Notes: generated from the letters alone by a model not told the origin. 26,531 nucleotides of DNA from Acidobacteriota bacterium (GCA_003223065.1 QHXU01000012.1:7722-34252), one strand, 5' to 3'; shown: positions 7,372 to 14,537, numbered from the stretch's first letter. Program-made: numbers and translations.

Positions 7372-8040
7372 GTGCGTTTTTATATTTTTTTCCTGCTCGT
7401 GATTGCGGCGTGCGCGTGTTCCCGGCCGCAAGAAAGGACTGATGAAGCAAGATCCGCCCCTGCGCCCGCGCCGCCTTCCACGGTACAGGACAACCGCCGC
7501 GTTCTCGCCGTATTCGGCGACAGCCTGAGCGCCGGTTTCGGCGTGGAAGCTGGCTTGAGCTTTCCGGATTTCTTACAGCGAAAGCTCGACGCCGAAGGAT
7601 AGCCGTGGCGCGTGGTTAACCTCGGTATCAGCGGCGCCACCAGCGAAGGCGGCGCGGCGCGCGTGGATTCGGCCGCGGCGCTGAAACCCGAGATCGTGAT
7701 CCTCGAACTCGGCGGCAACGACGGCTTGCGGGGGCTGCCCCTCAAAACCACGCGGCAGAATCTCGAGCAGATCATCGTGACGTTTCAGCGCTCGGGAGCA
7801 AAAGTGGTGCTCGCCGGCATGACCCTGCCGCCGAATTATGGACCCGATTACATTCGCGAATTCGAAAAAATCTATCGGGAGCTCGCGGCAAAGTACAACG
7901 TCAAGCTCATCCCTTTCCTGTTGTCCGATATCGTGACCAGGGATCTCCGCTATCTCCAGCCTGACGGCATACACCCGACCGCGGAGGGAAACAAGATTGT
8001 CGCGGGTACCGTGTTGCGCGCGATCAAGCCGTTGTTGTAA
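7372..8040 (+). pseudogene. tesA: GDSL lipase/arylesterase (TesA-like lipoprotein) with in-frame amber stop
   Basis: The frame from GTG 7372 to TAA 8038-8040 would give 222 residues. It is interrupted only by TAG at codon 77 (7600-7602) and stays in frame on both sides. All SGNH-hydrolase blocks are present: FGDSLSAGFG with Ser51, GISG (about 85-88), GGND with Asn116, and PDGIHP with Asp198 and His201. The stop falls in LDAEG-stop-PWRVVNLGISG, where relatives usually carry Tyr, so one base change (TAT or TAC to TAG) explains it. The N-terminus is a lipoprotein signal (hydrophobic 4-13, lipobox IAAC with Cys14). The downstream piece could restart at GTG 7612 but would lack the catalytic Ser. 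It is a recent pseudogene, a suppressed gene or a sequence error. TAG ends yhhQ, hpt, rsfS and folE normally, which argues against recoding. Confidence 0.85.
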
Positions 8041-8073
8041 CCACGCCCTGCGCTAACATTAAATTCTCGCTTC

Positions 8074-8796
8074 ATGAGCCTGTTCACATCGGACAAACCC
8101 GCCGCCGTGCAGGCGCGTGATCTGCGCACCTACAGCCACTTCGATCTGTTGCTCAGCATTTTTCTCGTGGTGTTGCTGATCTCAAATCTCGTGGGGCAGA
8201 AGCTGTGCCAGATCGGGCCGTTCGTGGTCAGTGGAGCCAACCTGTTATTTCCGATCACGTACATCTTCGGCGATGTTTTCACGGAAGTGTACGGCTACGC
8301 CGCGTCCCGGCGTGCGATCTGGCTGGGTTTTCTCGCCAACGGGCTATTGGCGATTATGGGCCTGATTACGGTCTGGCTCCCACCGGCGCCGGGTTGGCCG
8401 CACCAGCAGGCCTTCGCGACCGTTTTTTATCAGATCCCGCGGCTCATCATCGCCAGCCTGATCGCTTACTGGTGCGGTGAGTTCGCCAACTCCTACACGC
8501 TCGCCCGGATGAAGCTTTGGACCAGCGGTAAGATGCTTTGGACGCGGACGGTCGGATCCACCATAGCCGGCCAGGCGGTCGACACATCGGTTCTGTACAT
8601 CATTGGCTTCGCCGGCACCGCGCCCGTTGGCACGCTTGTAAAGGGCATAGGTTCGGCCTACTTGTTCAAGGTTGTGTATGAGGTCATCGCGACGCCTCTG
8701 ACTTATGCGATCGTGGGGTTTCTCAAGCGAGCAGAAGGTCTGGACGCGTTCGACTACAAGACCAACTTCAGTCCATTTCACCTCGGCACCAGCTAG
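8074..8796 (+). CDS. yhhQ: Queuosine precursor transporter (YhhQ/QPTR family)
   Basis: 240 residues with about six membrane segments. Family landmarks include LLISNLVGQK, NLLFPITYIFGDVFTEVYGY, the AASRRAIWLGFLAN stretch near 70-90, and WTRTVGSTIAGQAVDTSVLY near 150-170. This family (DUF165/VUT_1) imports preQ0/preQ1 for tRNA queuosine in E. coli, and that role is inferred here. The ATG lies 33 bp after the tesA-like gene. Its stop TAG shares bases with the stop TAG of hpt on the other strand (CTAG at 8793-8796), so the two genes converge with no room for a terminator between them. No preQ1 riboswitch was recognised in the short upstream gap. Confidence 0.9.
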   Translation: MSLFTSDKPAAVQARDLRTYSHFDLLLSIFLVVLLISNLVGQKLCQIGPFVVSGANLLFPITYIFGDVFTEVYGYAASRRAIWLGFLANGLLAIMGLITVWLPPAPGWPHQQAFATVFYQIPRLIIASLIAYWCGEFANSYTLARMKLWTSGKMLWTRTVGSTIAGQAVDTSVLYIIGFAGTAPVGTLVKGIGSAYLFKVVYEVIATPLTYAIVGFLKRAEGLDAFDYKTNFSPFHLGTS

Positions 8797-9311
8797 TCAT
8801 TGAGCACGCACACGTCTCTCAGGTTCCGATAATCCTCCGCGTAATCGAGACCGTAGCCGACCACGAATTCGTCCGGGATCCTGAACCCCACATAGTGCAC
8901 TTCCACCGGTCGCTGCCGGCGCTCGGGTTTGTCGAGCAGAGCCGCGATCCTGAGCGACTTCGGCTTCCGCTGCTCGAACACCTTCAGCAGGTAGTTCAGC
9001 GTCACTCCGCTATCGACGATGTCCTCCACCACAACAACATCGTGGCCCTCGATCGAGACATCCAGGTCCTTGGTGAGTTTCACTTCGCCGGACGAAGTCT
9101 TGCCCCTGCCGTAACTCGAAATACCGATGAACTCGATGCGCGCCGGCGTTTTCATCGCACGGGCCAAGTCTGCCAGGAAGAAACAAGCCCCCTTGAGAAT
9201 AGCGATCAGATAGACCGGTCCTTGCGGGTAGTCGCGATCAATTTCCGCGCCGAGTTCGCGGATGCGAGCCTGTATCTGTTCGGCGCTGATAAGCACCCGA
9301 AGCGAAGACAT
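8793..9311 (-). CDS. hpt: Hypoxanthine phosphoribosyltransferase
   Basis: 172 residues, the usual length for bacterial HPRT. It salvages hypoxanthine and guanine using PRPP. The PRPP-binding signature VVVVEDIVDSGVTL lies at 92-105. LKGACFFLADLAR (39-51) forms the flexible N-terminal active-site part, and the C-terminus has VGYGLDYAEDYRNL. The frame is open to 9473, but the ATG at 9309-9311 (MSSLRVLISAEQ) begins the family-like sequence and anything longer would run into the upstream gene. That gene ends 22 bp before this start on the same strand, so co-transcription is likely. Confidence 0.93.
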   Translation of the reverse strand: MSSLRVLISAEQIQARIRELGAEIDRDYPQGPVYLIAILKGACFFLADLARAMKTPARIEFIGISSYGRGKTSSGEVKLTKDLDVSIEGHDVVVVEDIVDSGVTLNYLLKVFEQRKPKSLRIAALLDKPERRQRPVEVHYVGFRIPDEFVVGYGLDYAEDYRNLRDVCVLND

Positions 9312-9333
9312 AAGGCTACGATTGTACAGGCGT

Positions 9334-10152
9334 TTAGTCGCTGATGCGCGTGCTGCCCGGGCCGATGTGGATGTGAGGCGCTGTTGCCTTGCCGGGGATC
9401 GCGGCGCGGAAGACATAATATGGGATCGCCCTCTCCTCCAGGTACTTGCGGAGCCAGACCCCTTCCGGCGCATCTGGATTCATGGCCACATCGACGCGGC
9501 CGGTGTGATCGAATCCCATTGCTCGATGCACGGCCGTTGAGCCGCGCGCGCTGACCGGCATCGGTTTGCCGAACTCCTTTTCGAATGCGAGCGTAAGCGC
9601 CTTCAGCCCCTTCGGCTCGAGCAGGCGGTCCCCTTCCACGTATTCTTCCGCCGCTTTTGAAGCCTGCTCGCGCACGGCTTCGCGTTCATGCTCGGCCGCC
9701 AGCGCCTCCGCCTGCGCTATCTCCACGATTTCACGCACGAGGGCTGCCCGGGCGTACGCCTGGTCAAGCGCCAGACGCCGCTGCTCCATCTCGGACTCGA
9801 GCCCACTGAAATCCGTACGCGCAGCCACGCCTTGTTCGATTAACGTCTGCGCGTGGGCCAGCTTGCTGTGCTGCCGCCGGACGCGGAGCTCCGCCGCCGC
9901 TACCATATCGTCTGCCTGACGCTCGCTCAGATCTTCGATTTCGATGCGGCCGTAAAGGGTTCGCTCGAGCACAGCCTCATCGGAGGCGTCCTCGAGGCCT
10001 TGCTGCGCCTCGGCAAGCCTAGCTGGAGCGAGAGCGCCCGCGGCGACCAGCCCGCGCACGCGATCCAGTTCCTGGCGCGCCCGGATAACGGCGGGCGATT
10101 CATCGGCAGCCAAACCTGTAACAGCCACCGCCAGGACCAACAGCCGCTTCAT
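9334..10152 (-). CDS. Secreted coiled-coil protein with C-terminal metal-site-like domain
   Basis: 272 residues. A short signal-like N-terminus (MKRLLVLAVAVTGLAA) precedes a long Ala/Glu/Arg-rich helical region (about 20-165), consistent with a coiled coil. The C-terminal domain (about 180-272) has HRAMGFDHTGRVDVAMNP (His209, His216, Asp221) and APHIHIG (His260, His262). The spaced His/Asp followed by HxH resembles zinc sites of M15-type D,D-carboxypeptidases such as VanX, though the spacing is not canonical and no enzyme can be assigned. A role in peptidoglycan trimming is only a guess. It ends 22 bp before hpt on the same strand. It is not an outer-membrane efflux protein: it is too short and ends in a globular domain. 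Confidence 0.75.
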   Translation of the reverse strand: MKRLLVLAVAVTGLAADESPAVIRARQELDRVRGLVAAGALAPARLAEAQQGLEDASDEAVLERTLYGRIEIEDLSERQADDMVAAAELRVRRQHSKLAHAQTLIEQGVAARTDFSGLESEMEQRRLALDQAYARAALVREIVEIAQAEALAAEHEREAVREQASKAAEEYVEGDRLLEPKGLKALTLAFEKEFGKPMPVSARGSTAVHRAMGFDHTGRVDVAMNPDAPEGVWLRKYLEERAIPYYVFRAAIPGKATAPHIHIGPGSTRISD

Positions 10153-10245
10153 TCATTCGTATTGTAGCCCGGCGAAAAAGCAAGGATCCATTGCTATTCA
10201 CACGATTGTCAACCGTAAGGTTGCAGGGTGTAGTACGATACCAAC

Positions 10246-10260
10246 AGGAGGACATAACTG
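10246..10260 (+). promoter_or_regulatory. Shine-Dalgarno and CTG start of rsfS
   Basis: AGGAGG at 10246-10251 is followed by a 6-nt spacer and CTG (10258-10260), which opens the rsfS frame directly after an in-frame TAA. No ATG, GTG or TTG occurs in frame before 10354, which is already inside the conserved domain. The ideal spacing makes CTG the best start. A single C-to-A difference would give ATG. Confidence 0.65.
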
Positions 10261-10623
10261 GCGCGGGCGGAAAAACTGCAGCAGCAACTAAGTGATCCGT
10301 TCTGGCTCACCGCGGTTCGAGCCGCTGAATCCAAGCAGGCCAAAGACATTTGCGTGCTTGACCTGCGCGAGGTTGCGTCCTTCGCCGATTACTTCGTCCT
10401 GTGCTCCGGCACGAATCCCCGTCAGATCCAGGCCATCACCGACGAGATCGAATCGCAGCTCAAAAATTTGGGAGAGTACCCGCTGAGCATCGAAGGCTAC
10501 AACCATGCCGAATGGGTGCTGGCTGACTACGGGGACTACCTGATCCACATCTTTTCCGAGAAGGCCCGCACCTACTACGACCTCGAGCGACTGTGGCGCG
10601 ACGCGAAGCGCGTAGCCTGGTAG
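10258..10623 (+). CDS. rsfS: Ribosomal silencing factor RsfS (Iojap/YbeB family)
   Basis: 121 residues when started at CTG 10258, matching the usual size of about 105-120. RsfS binds ribosomal protein uL14 and blocks subunit joining when nutrients are low. Family motifs are AAESKQAKDICVLDLR, FADYFVLCSGTNPRQIQAI, EGYNHAEWVLADYGDYLIHIF and YYDLERLW. The N-terminal helix with AAESKQAKD is coded upstream of the only conventional start (GTG 10354). A GTG start would remove about a quarter of the protein, including conserved residues. No nadD or other usual partner gene is adjacent. The upstream 105 bp hold a TTGTCA at 10206-10211 but no convincing -10. Confidence 0.9.
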   Translation: MARAEKLQQQLSDPFWLTAVRAAESKQAKDICVLDLREVASFADYFVLCSGTNPRQIQAITDEIESQLKNLGEYPLSIEGYNHAEWVLADYGDYLIHIFSEKARTYYDLERLWRDAKRVAW

Positions 10624-10631
10624 ACATCCGA

Positions 10632-10661
10632 TTGCAGGGTGCTTGCCGTATGGAGTATAGT
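10632..10661 (+). promoter_or_regulatory. Candidate promoter for the small secreted protein gene
   Basis: TTGCAG (10632-10637) and TATAGT (10656-10661) are separated by 18 bp. They lie just after rsfS and about 40 bp before the GTG start of the next gene. The predicted start is near 10668. GGGAGG at 10687-10692 is the ribosome-binding site, 7 nt before the GTG. Confidence 0.5.
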
Positions 10662-10699
10662 CAGGTCGTGATTAACTCTTCATCCTGGGAGGATTTGAG

Positions 10700-11011
10700 G
10701 TGAAAACACTGTTTCTGGTGCTTGCGTTCGCAGCGCTCTTTTCCATGACGGCGTTTGCCGGGGAATGGACGGGCGTAATCTCCGATGCCAAGTGCGCGGC
10801 GTCTCACGCTGACGCTTCCGAAAAATCCGCAGCCTGCGCGCAGAGCTGCGTAAAGCGCGGCGCGGCGCCGGTGTTCGTGACTTCAGACAACAAAGTGCTG
10901 AAGATCGACTCGGAGTCTAAGGAAAAGGTAATGCCGCACGTCGGCCACAAGGTCACCGTCACCGGTTCGGTGGAAGGCGACACTTTGAAGGTCGACTCGA
11001 TCAAGATGTGA
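10700..11011 (+). CDS. Small secreted protein, DUF5818-like
   Basis: 103 residues from a GTG with a strong GGGAGG upstream. The signal peptide (MKTLFLVLAFAALFSMTAFA) is followed by a domain of about 83 residues. It has three cysteines at ISDAKCAASH, SAACAQSC and one preceding residue set, arranged as Cys-x(n)-Cys-x3-Cys. A VTVTGSVEGDTLKVDSI ending resembles a small beta-barrel. Similar proteins (SDxxCGxxH then C...CVxxGA, then a GHKVTVTG-like strand) are common in Acidobacteriota and are often grouped as DUF5818. Their function is not known. It would act in the periplasm or outside the cell. It has its own promoter and ends before a hairpin cluster shared with the convergent gene. Confidence 0.75.
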   Translation: MKTLFLVLAFAALFSMTAFAGEWTGVISDAKCAASHADASEKSAACAQSCVKRGAAPVFVTSDNKVLKIDSESKEKVMPHVGHKVTVTGSVEGDTLKVDSIKM

Positions 11012-11024
11012 TTTGCGGTTAGGG

Positions 11025-11071
11025 GCAAGCCTCCGGGCTTGCTTGGTAGGGCCGGCTTCGGCTGGCCCTAC
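11025..11071. terminator. Paired hairpins between convergent genes
   Basis: Two hairpins lie back to back. GCAAGCC (11025-11031) pairs with GGCTTGC (11036-11042) around a 4-nt loop. GTAGGGCCGGC (11046-11056) pairs with GCTGGCCCTAC (11061-11071) around TTCG, giving an 11-bp stem with one G-T. The second abuts the stop codon of the minus-strand gene. No U-tract follows on either strand, so these may act as a bidirectional terminator, an mRNA 3'-end stabiliser or a REP-like palindrome. Confidence 0.5.
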
Positions 11072-11727
11072 TACTTGAACTCCATCACCAGCTTCCCGGC
11101 GGGGCCCTTGTAGAGAACCGCGAGGTCCTTGGGTTTGACTTTACCTTCGATCGGAAAGTAAAGCAGTCCTTCGACCGGTTCCTTGGTCTCCTTATCCGGA
11201 AGCGACTTCTCTTTTAATATCGCGAGCAGCGGGTTGTCTTTTGCTTTGTTATTGGGTTCGACCTTCGCTTCGGCACCGCCATCCGCACCTGCCATATTGC
11301 CGATGCCACCACCGCTGCCCGGAAGCCGCTGCGGCGGGCCGCCGATTCCTCCCCAGATCGGCCCATTGCTTTGAGTTCCAAAGCCGCCGGGTTGGGAGGG
11401 AGCCGCTTTGACCACCAGCGCGCCCTTGCCCGCGACCTGGCCCGGCGAGAGCGCTACCGAACGCTGGCCGTCCTTGCGCGAGATCATCGTGAAGTCATCC
11501 GGGCTCACGCGCAGAGGCTGCTCCGTCTTCGGAGTCACCTTGATCCGGACCGCCACGTATCCGGCGCCGAGATCGGCTCCAAGCGCCTGATGGATCTCGT
11601 CACGATCGATCAGCACTGAGGCGACCATCTCAATATCGTCGTTCCCGGCCTGCCCCGGTAACGGCTTCCGTTCACCCGCCTGCGCTATAAGCGCCGTAGC
11701 GATCATCCACAGAATAGCGTGTCGCAT
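11071..11727 (-). CDS. Secreted protein of unknown function
   Basis: 218 residues with a signal peptide (about 1-17, ending AQAG). A first domain (about 30-105) contains an alternating-strand stretch VAVRIKVTPKTEQPLRV and DDFTMISRKDGQRSVAL. A Gly/Pro-rich low-complexity linker (about 112-150) follows. The C-terminal part (about 165-218) has EGLLYFPIEGKVKPKDLAVLY and resembles a beta-rich periplasmic domain of the kind that protects or decorates secreted proteins. I do not recognise a named family. It lies downstream of the broken glcD on the same strand but is transcribed from upstream of it: its ATG at 11727 is only 10 bp from the glcD end at 11738, so it probably belongs to the tlpA-glcD transcript. 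Confidence 0.7.
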   Translation of the reverse strand: MRHAILWMIATALIAQAGERKPLPGQAGNDDIEMVASVLIDRDEIHQALGADLGAGYVAVRIKVTPKTEQPLRVSPDDFTMISRKDGQRSVALSPGQVAGKGALVVKAAPSQPGGFGTQSNGPIWGGIGGPPQRLPGSGGGIGNMAGADGGAEAKVEPNNKAKDNPLLAILKEKSLPDKETKEPVEGLLYFPIEGKVKPKDLAVLYKGPAGKLVMEFK

Positions 11728-11737
11728 ATCGGACTCC

Positions 11738-13134
11738 TTATAAGCTTATATCCCCCGGCCGCTGCCGGATTTCCATGCACCCTCGCCCTGTCGGCAACAC
11801 CTTGCCTGGATTCAGACGGCAACCGGGATCGAACAGATTCTTGAACCGCCGGATCATCTCCAGCGAATCGTCCGAAAACTGATGACTCATCATTTCCATT
11901 TTCTCCATCCCGACGCCGTGCTCGCCAGTGATGGATCCGCCGGCTGAGATGCAGTAATCCAGAATCTCGTCGCTCGCGCGCTTTACTTTTTCGAGTTCCA
12001 TGGGCTTCCGCGGGTCGAACAGAATCAGCGGATGGAGATTCCCGTCGCCGGCGTGGAAAATGTTGCTGATCGTGAGTCCATAGCGCCCGGCCAGCTCATG
12101 GATGAAGCGCAGCGTGGGCGCCATCTGCGTGCGTGCACATAATACGCCGGGCTGCACCTTCCAACCGCGCCGAAGGCGTTCTTGCGGCCCTTCCACAGCA
12201 GCTCGCGCTCCTCCGCGTTCCGCGCCACACGGAATTCGCGCGCGCGGCATCCAAGACACGCGTCACGAATCTGCTCCACTTGTTCCTCCACGGCCTCCTT
12301 CATGCCCTCCAGCTCGATCAACAGCACCGCGGCAGCATCCATGGGATAACCGGCGTGCGTCGCCTCCTCGACCATCCGCAGCAGCATCCCGTCCAACATC
12401 TCCACCGCGACCGGTGTGATGGCACGGGCCGTGATCCAGGCCACGGTGTCGCCCGCGTCTTCAGGACGATCGTAGACCGCCAGGATGGTCTTGACGATTT
12501 CCGGCTTCCGCATCAGGCGGACGATCACCTTGGTCACCAGCGCCATGGTTCCTTCCGAACCCACCAGCAAGCCGGTGAGATCGTATCCGGGCGCGTCCGG
12601 GCCGGAGGTTTCCAACACCGTTCCGTCCGTCAGGACCGCCTCCAGGCCAAGCACGTGATTGGTGGTCACCCCGTAGGCCAGCGTATGCGGACCGCCTGCG
12701 TTTTCGCTCACGTTGCCGCCGATGGTGCAAGCGCGCTGGCTGGATGGATCGGGGGCATAGAAGTAGCCATCGGCCTCGACGGCGAGCGAAATGTCGAGAT
12801 TCACCACACCGGGCTCAACGACGGCACGCTCATTCGCAAGATCGATTTCGAGGATGCGGTTCATGCGTGCGAACGAGATGATGATGCCGCCCGCCCGCGC
12901 AATGGCCCCGCCGGAGAGGCCGGTGCCCGCGCCGCGGCCGACGATGGCGATCCCGAACTGGGCCGCCAGCTTTACGATCGCAACCACGTCTTGGGTGGAC
13001 TGCGGGAACACGACCAAATCCGGGCGCGATTTGTCGATGCCGCCGTCGTATTCGTAAAGTGTCAGGTCTTCGGGTCTGTGCAGATAGCCGCGCGGCCCGA
13101 GGATTCTCTCGACGGCCGCGAGGACCTCAGCCAT
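11738..13134 (-). pseudogene. glcD: Glycolate oxidase subunit GlcD-like FAD-linked oxidase, frameshifted
   Basis: The N-terminal part (13134 to about 12134) has the FAD-binding PCMH domain: AIVGRGAGTGLSGGAI, VEPGVVNLDIS, APDPSSQRACTIGGNVSENA and VLGLEAVLTDG. The C-terminal part, in another frame (about 12140 to 11738), has FHAGDGNLHPLILFD, GSITGEHGVGMEK and the closing LDPGCRLNPGKVLP. The break falls at AYYV (residue 333), where relatives continue with a DGVVPRT-type loop; here AYYV is followed almost at once by TQMAPTLRFI. The gap fits a deletion of about 16 nt. Restoring it gives about 470 residues, normal for GlcD. The loop lies near the substrate site, so activity is probably lost unless this is a sequence error. 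Its ATG shares a base with the tlpA-like stop (TGATG). No glcE or glcF lies in the window. Confidence 0.88.
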
Positions 13135-13671
13135 CAGAGCAATCTCCGCACGCTCGCCAGAAATTCCGGGTCCATCCAGTTTTGGTTGCTGATGATTTTT
13201 TGGACCACCTTGCCGGAGCGGTCGATTATGTACGTCTCCGGATACTGGAAGGTGCCGTAGCTGGCGCTGATTTCGGCTTCCGGATCGCGGGCGGTCTGGA
13301 AACTCACATGTCTCTGATCGAGAAATCGGCGATAGAGTTTCTCGTTGCGGTCGACGCTGATCCCGAGCACTACCACGCCCTCCGGCCCGAGCGTCCGCTG
13401 AAAAGCGTCAAGTCCGCTGAAAAGCGTCAAGCGAAGGAATCTCCTCGATGCATGGCGGGCACCACGTCGCCCAGAAATTCAGAACCAACAGCTTGCCGCC
13501 GAAATCGGAGCGGGTTAAGGTCCGTCCGGCATCGGTGCTGATCGCGAACTTCGGCGCCGAATCGCCGACGTTGACCACGGGCGCCTCGAGTGTCCCGGCC
13601 ACCACCCAAACGAGTGCTGCTGAAAGCATTATGACGAAGCCCGCCAAAAGCCAGTCCGTACGTCGATTCAC
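13134..13671 (-). pseudogene. TlpA/ResA-like membrane-anchored thioredoxin, frameshifted by a 19-bp duplication
   Basis: The first frame (13671 to 13408) gives a membrane anchor (about 8-27), an AhpC/TSA-like start GDSAPKFAIS, and the redox motif NFWATWCPPCIEEIP. It stops right after SLDAFQRT. The second frame resumes inside a repeated LDAFQRT and continues with LGPEGVVVLGISVDRNEK, TFQYPETYIIDRSGKVV and the C-terminus. The cause is an exact 19-bp tandem duplication (13394-13412 and 13413-13431). Removing one copy restores one 172-residue frame, a normal TlpA-family size. These proteins reduce periplasmic disulfides. It heads a minus-strand unit with glcD and diverges from the PTPS genes, with a gap of 54 bp. 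Confidence 0.88.
13394..13431. repeat. Exact 19-bp tandem duplication
   Basis: The unit TCCGCTGAAAAGCGTCAAG occurs twice in direct succession. It lies inside the tlpA-like coding sequence and shifts its frame. The reading frame on either side is intact, which points to a recent slippage event or an assembly artefact. Confidence 0.95.
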
Positions 13672-13725
13672 GCTATCATTTTAGAGGATCGCGAGGCAGG
13701 TCCGGTGCATCCAACTTCATAGGGA

Positions 13726-14139
13726 ATGCTTCTTACGCGTAAGGCTGAGTTTTCGGCATCACATGTCTGCGCGAACCCATCCCTCAGCGCGGATGAAAAC
13801 CGTGCCATCTACGGGGCCAATGCCAATCCGAACGGGCATGGACACAATTACGTGCTCGAGGTGACCGTGGAGGGCGAGCCGGATCCTGTAACGGGAATGG
13901 TGTTTGATTTGCGCGAGCTCAAGGAGATTTTGCATCAGGAGGTGGTGGAACCGATGGATCATCGCTTCCTGAATCGGGAAGTCACTCCGTTCGATCACGT
14001 CGTTCCGACCACGGAGAACCTGGCGGTCGAGATCTGGCGGCGCCTCGAACCGCGCATCAGAGAATCGAAAGTGCGGCTGCGCAATGTCCGGCTCTATGAA
14101 ACCCGGGATTTGTACGTCGATTATGGAGGCGGCCAGTGA
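13726..14139 (+). CDS. PTPS/QueD-family protein, Asn at catalytic Cys position
   Basis: 137 residues of the 6-pyruvoyl/6-carboxy-tetrahydropterin synthase fold. The zinc ligands are present (His13 in SASH, His38 and His40 in GHGHNY), as are Asp78-His79 of the catalytic relay and the pterin-anchoring Glu125 in LYETRD. The catalytic Cys of PTPS (CNNPNGHGH in animals) is replaced by Asn32 in NANPNGHGH. The downstream paralogue aligns without gaps over the first 42 residues and has Cys32. Loss of the Cys suggests altered chemistry, binding only, or a partner role with the second copy. PTPS-III enzymes that replace FolB carry Glu rather than Cys; Asn fits neither class. The stop overlaps the next start by 4 nt (GTGA). 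Confidence 0.88.
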   Translation: MLLTRKAEFSASHVCANPSLSADENRAIYGANANPNGHGHNYVLEVTVEGEPDPVTGMVFDLRELKEILHQEVVEPMDHRFLNREVTPFDHVVPTTENLAVEIWRRLEPRIRESKVRLRNVRLYETRDLYVDYGGGQ

Positions 14140-14537
14140 GATTGACGCGCCGCTACCGCTTTTCGGCATCGCATCGGCTGAATACGCCCGCGCTGAGCCT
14201 GGAGGAGAACCGCCGGCTGTATGGGAAGTGCAACAATCCTTACGGGCATGGGCATGATTACGTGCTCGATGTGACTGTGGAAGGGCCCTTGGATGCCTCG
14301 GGGCAAGTGATCGATCGTGAGGCGCTGGATGCGCTGGTGCGCGAGCGAGTCCTGCGCCGTCTGGATCACAAGAATCTGAATGCGGACGTGCCGGAGCTGG
14401 CCGCAGGAGTGCCCACCACGGAGAATCTGGCAGCGGTGATCCGCGGCACGCTCGCCGAAGGCTGGCCGCTTGCGGGGCGCTTAAAAGGCGTCCGCATCTC
14501 GGAAACAGATCGAAATATCTTTGAATTGGAAGCTTGA
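14136..14537 (+). CDS. PTPS/QueD-family 6-pyruvoyl/6-carboxy-tetrahydropterin synthase
   Basis: 133 residues from GTG. All expected active-site residues are visible: zinc ligands His13, His38 and His40, catalytic Cys32 in GKCNNPYGHGHDY, the Asp77-His78 pair in RLDHKNLN, and Glu123 in ISETD. The CNNPxGHGH form with Cys six residues before the first His matches the animal-type PTPS motif rather than the CxxxHGH of E. coli QueD. It acts on dihydroneopterin triphosphate, the product of FolE, whose gene follows directly. The final product (6-pyruvoyl-tetrahydropterin for a tetrahydropterin cofactor, or carboxytetrahydropterin for queuosine) cannot be decided from sequence. It is a tandem duplicate of the preceding gene and translationally coupled to it. 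Confidence 0.9.
   Translation: MRLTRRYRFSASHRLNTPALSLEENRRLYGKCNNPYGHGHDYVLDVTVEGPLDASGQVIDREALDALVRERVLRRLDHKNLNADVPELAAGVPTTENLAAVIRGTLAEGWPLAGRLKGVRISETDRNIFELEA

Noticed and set aside
7600..7602. TAG recoding (pyrrolysine or altered code) in tesA
   Set aside because: Several neighbouring genes end in TAG with correct family lengths, so TAG is an ordinary stop in this genome.
12133..13260. 375-codon plus-strand frame opposite glcD
   Set aside because: It crosses the lesion in glcD and runs antisense to both conserved halves. It has no domain, so it does not rescue the region as a different gene.
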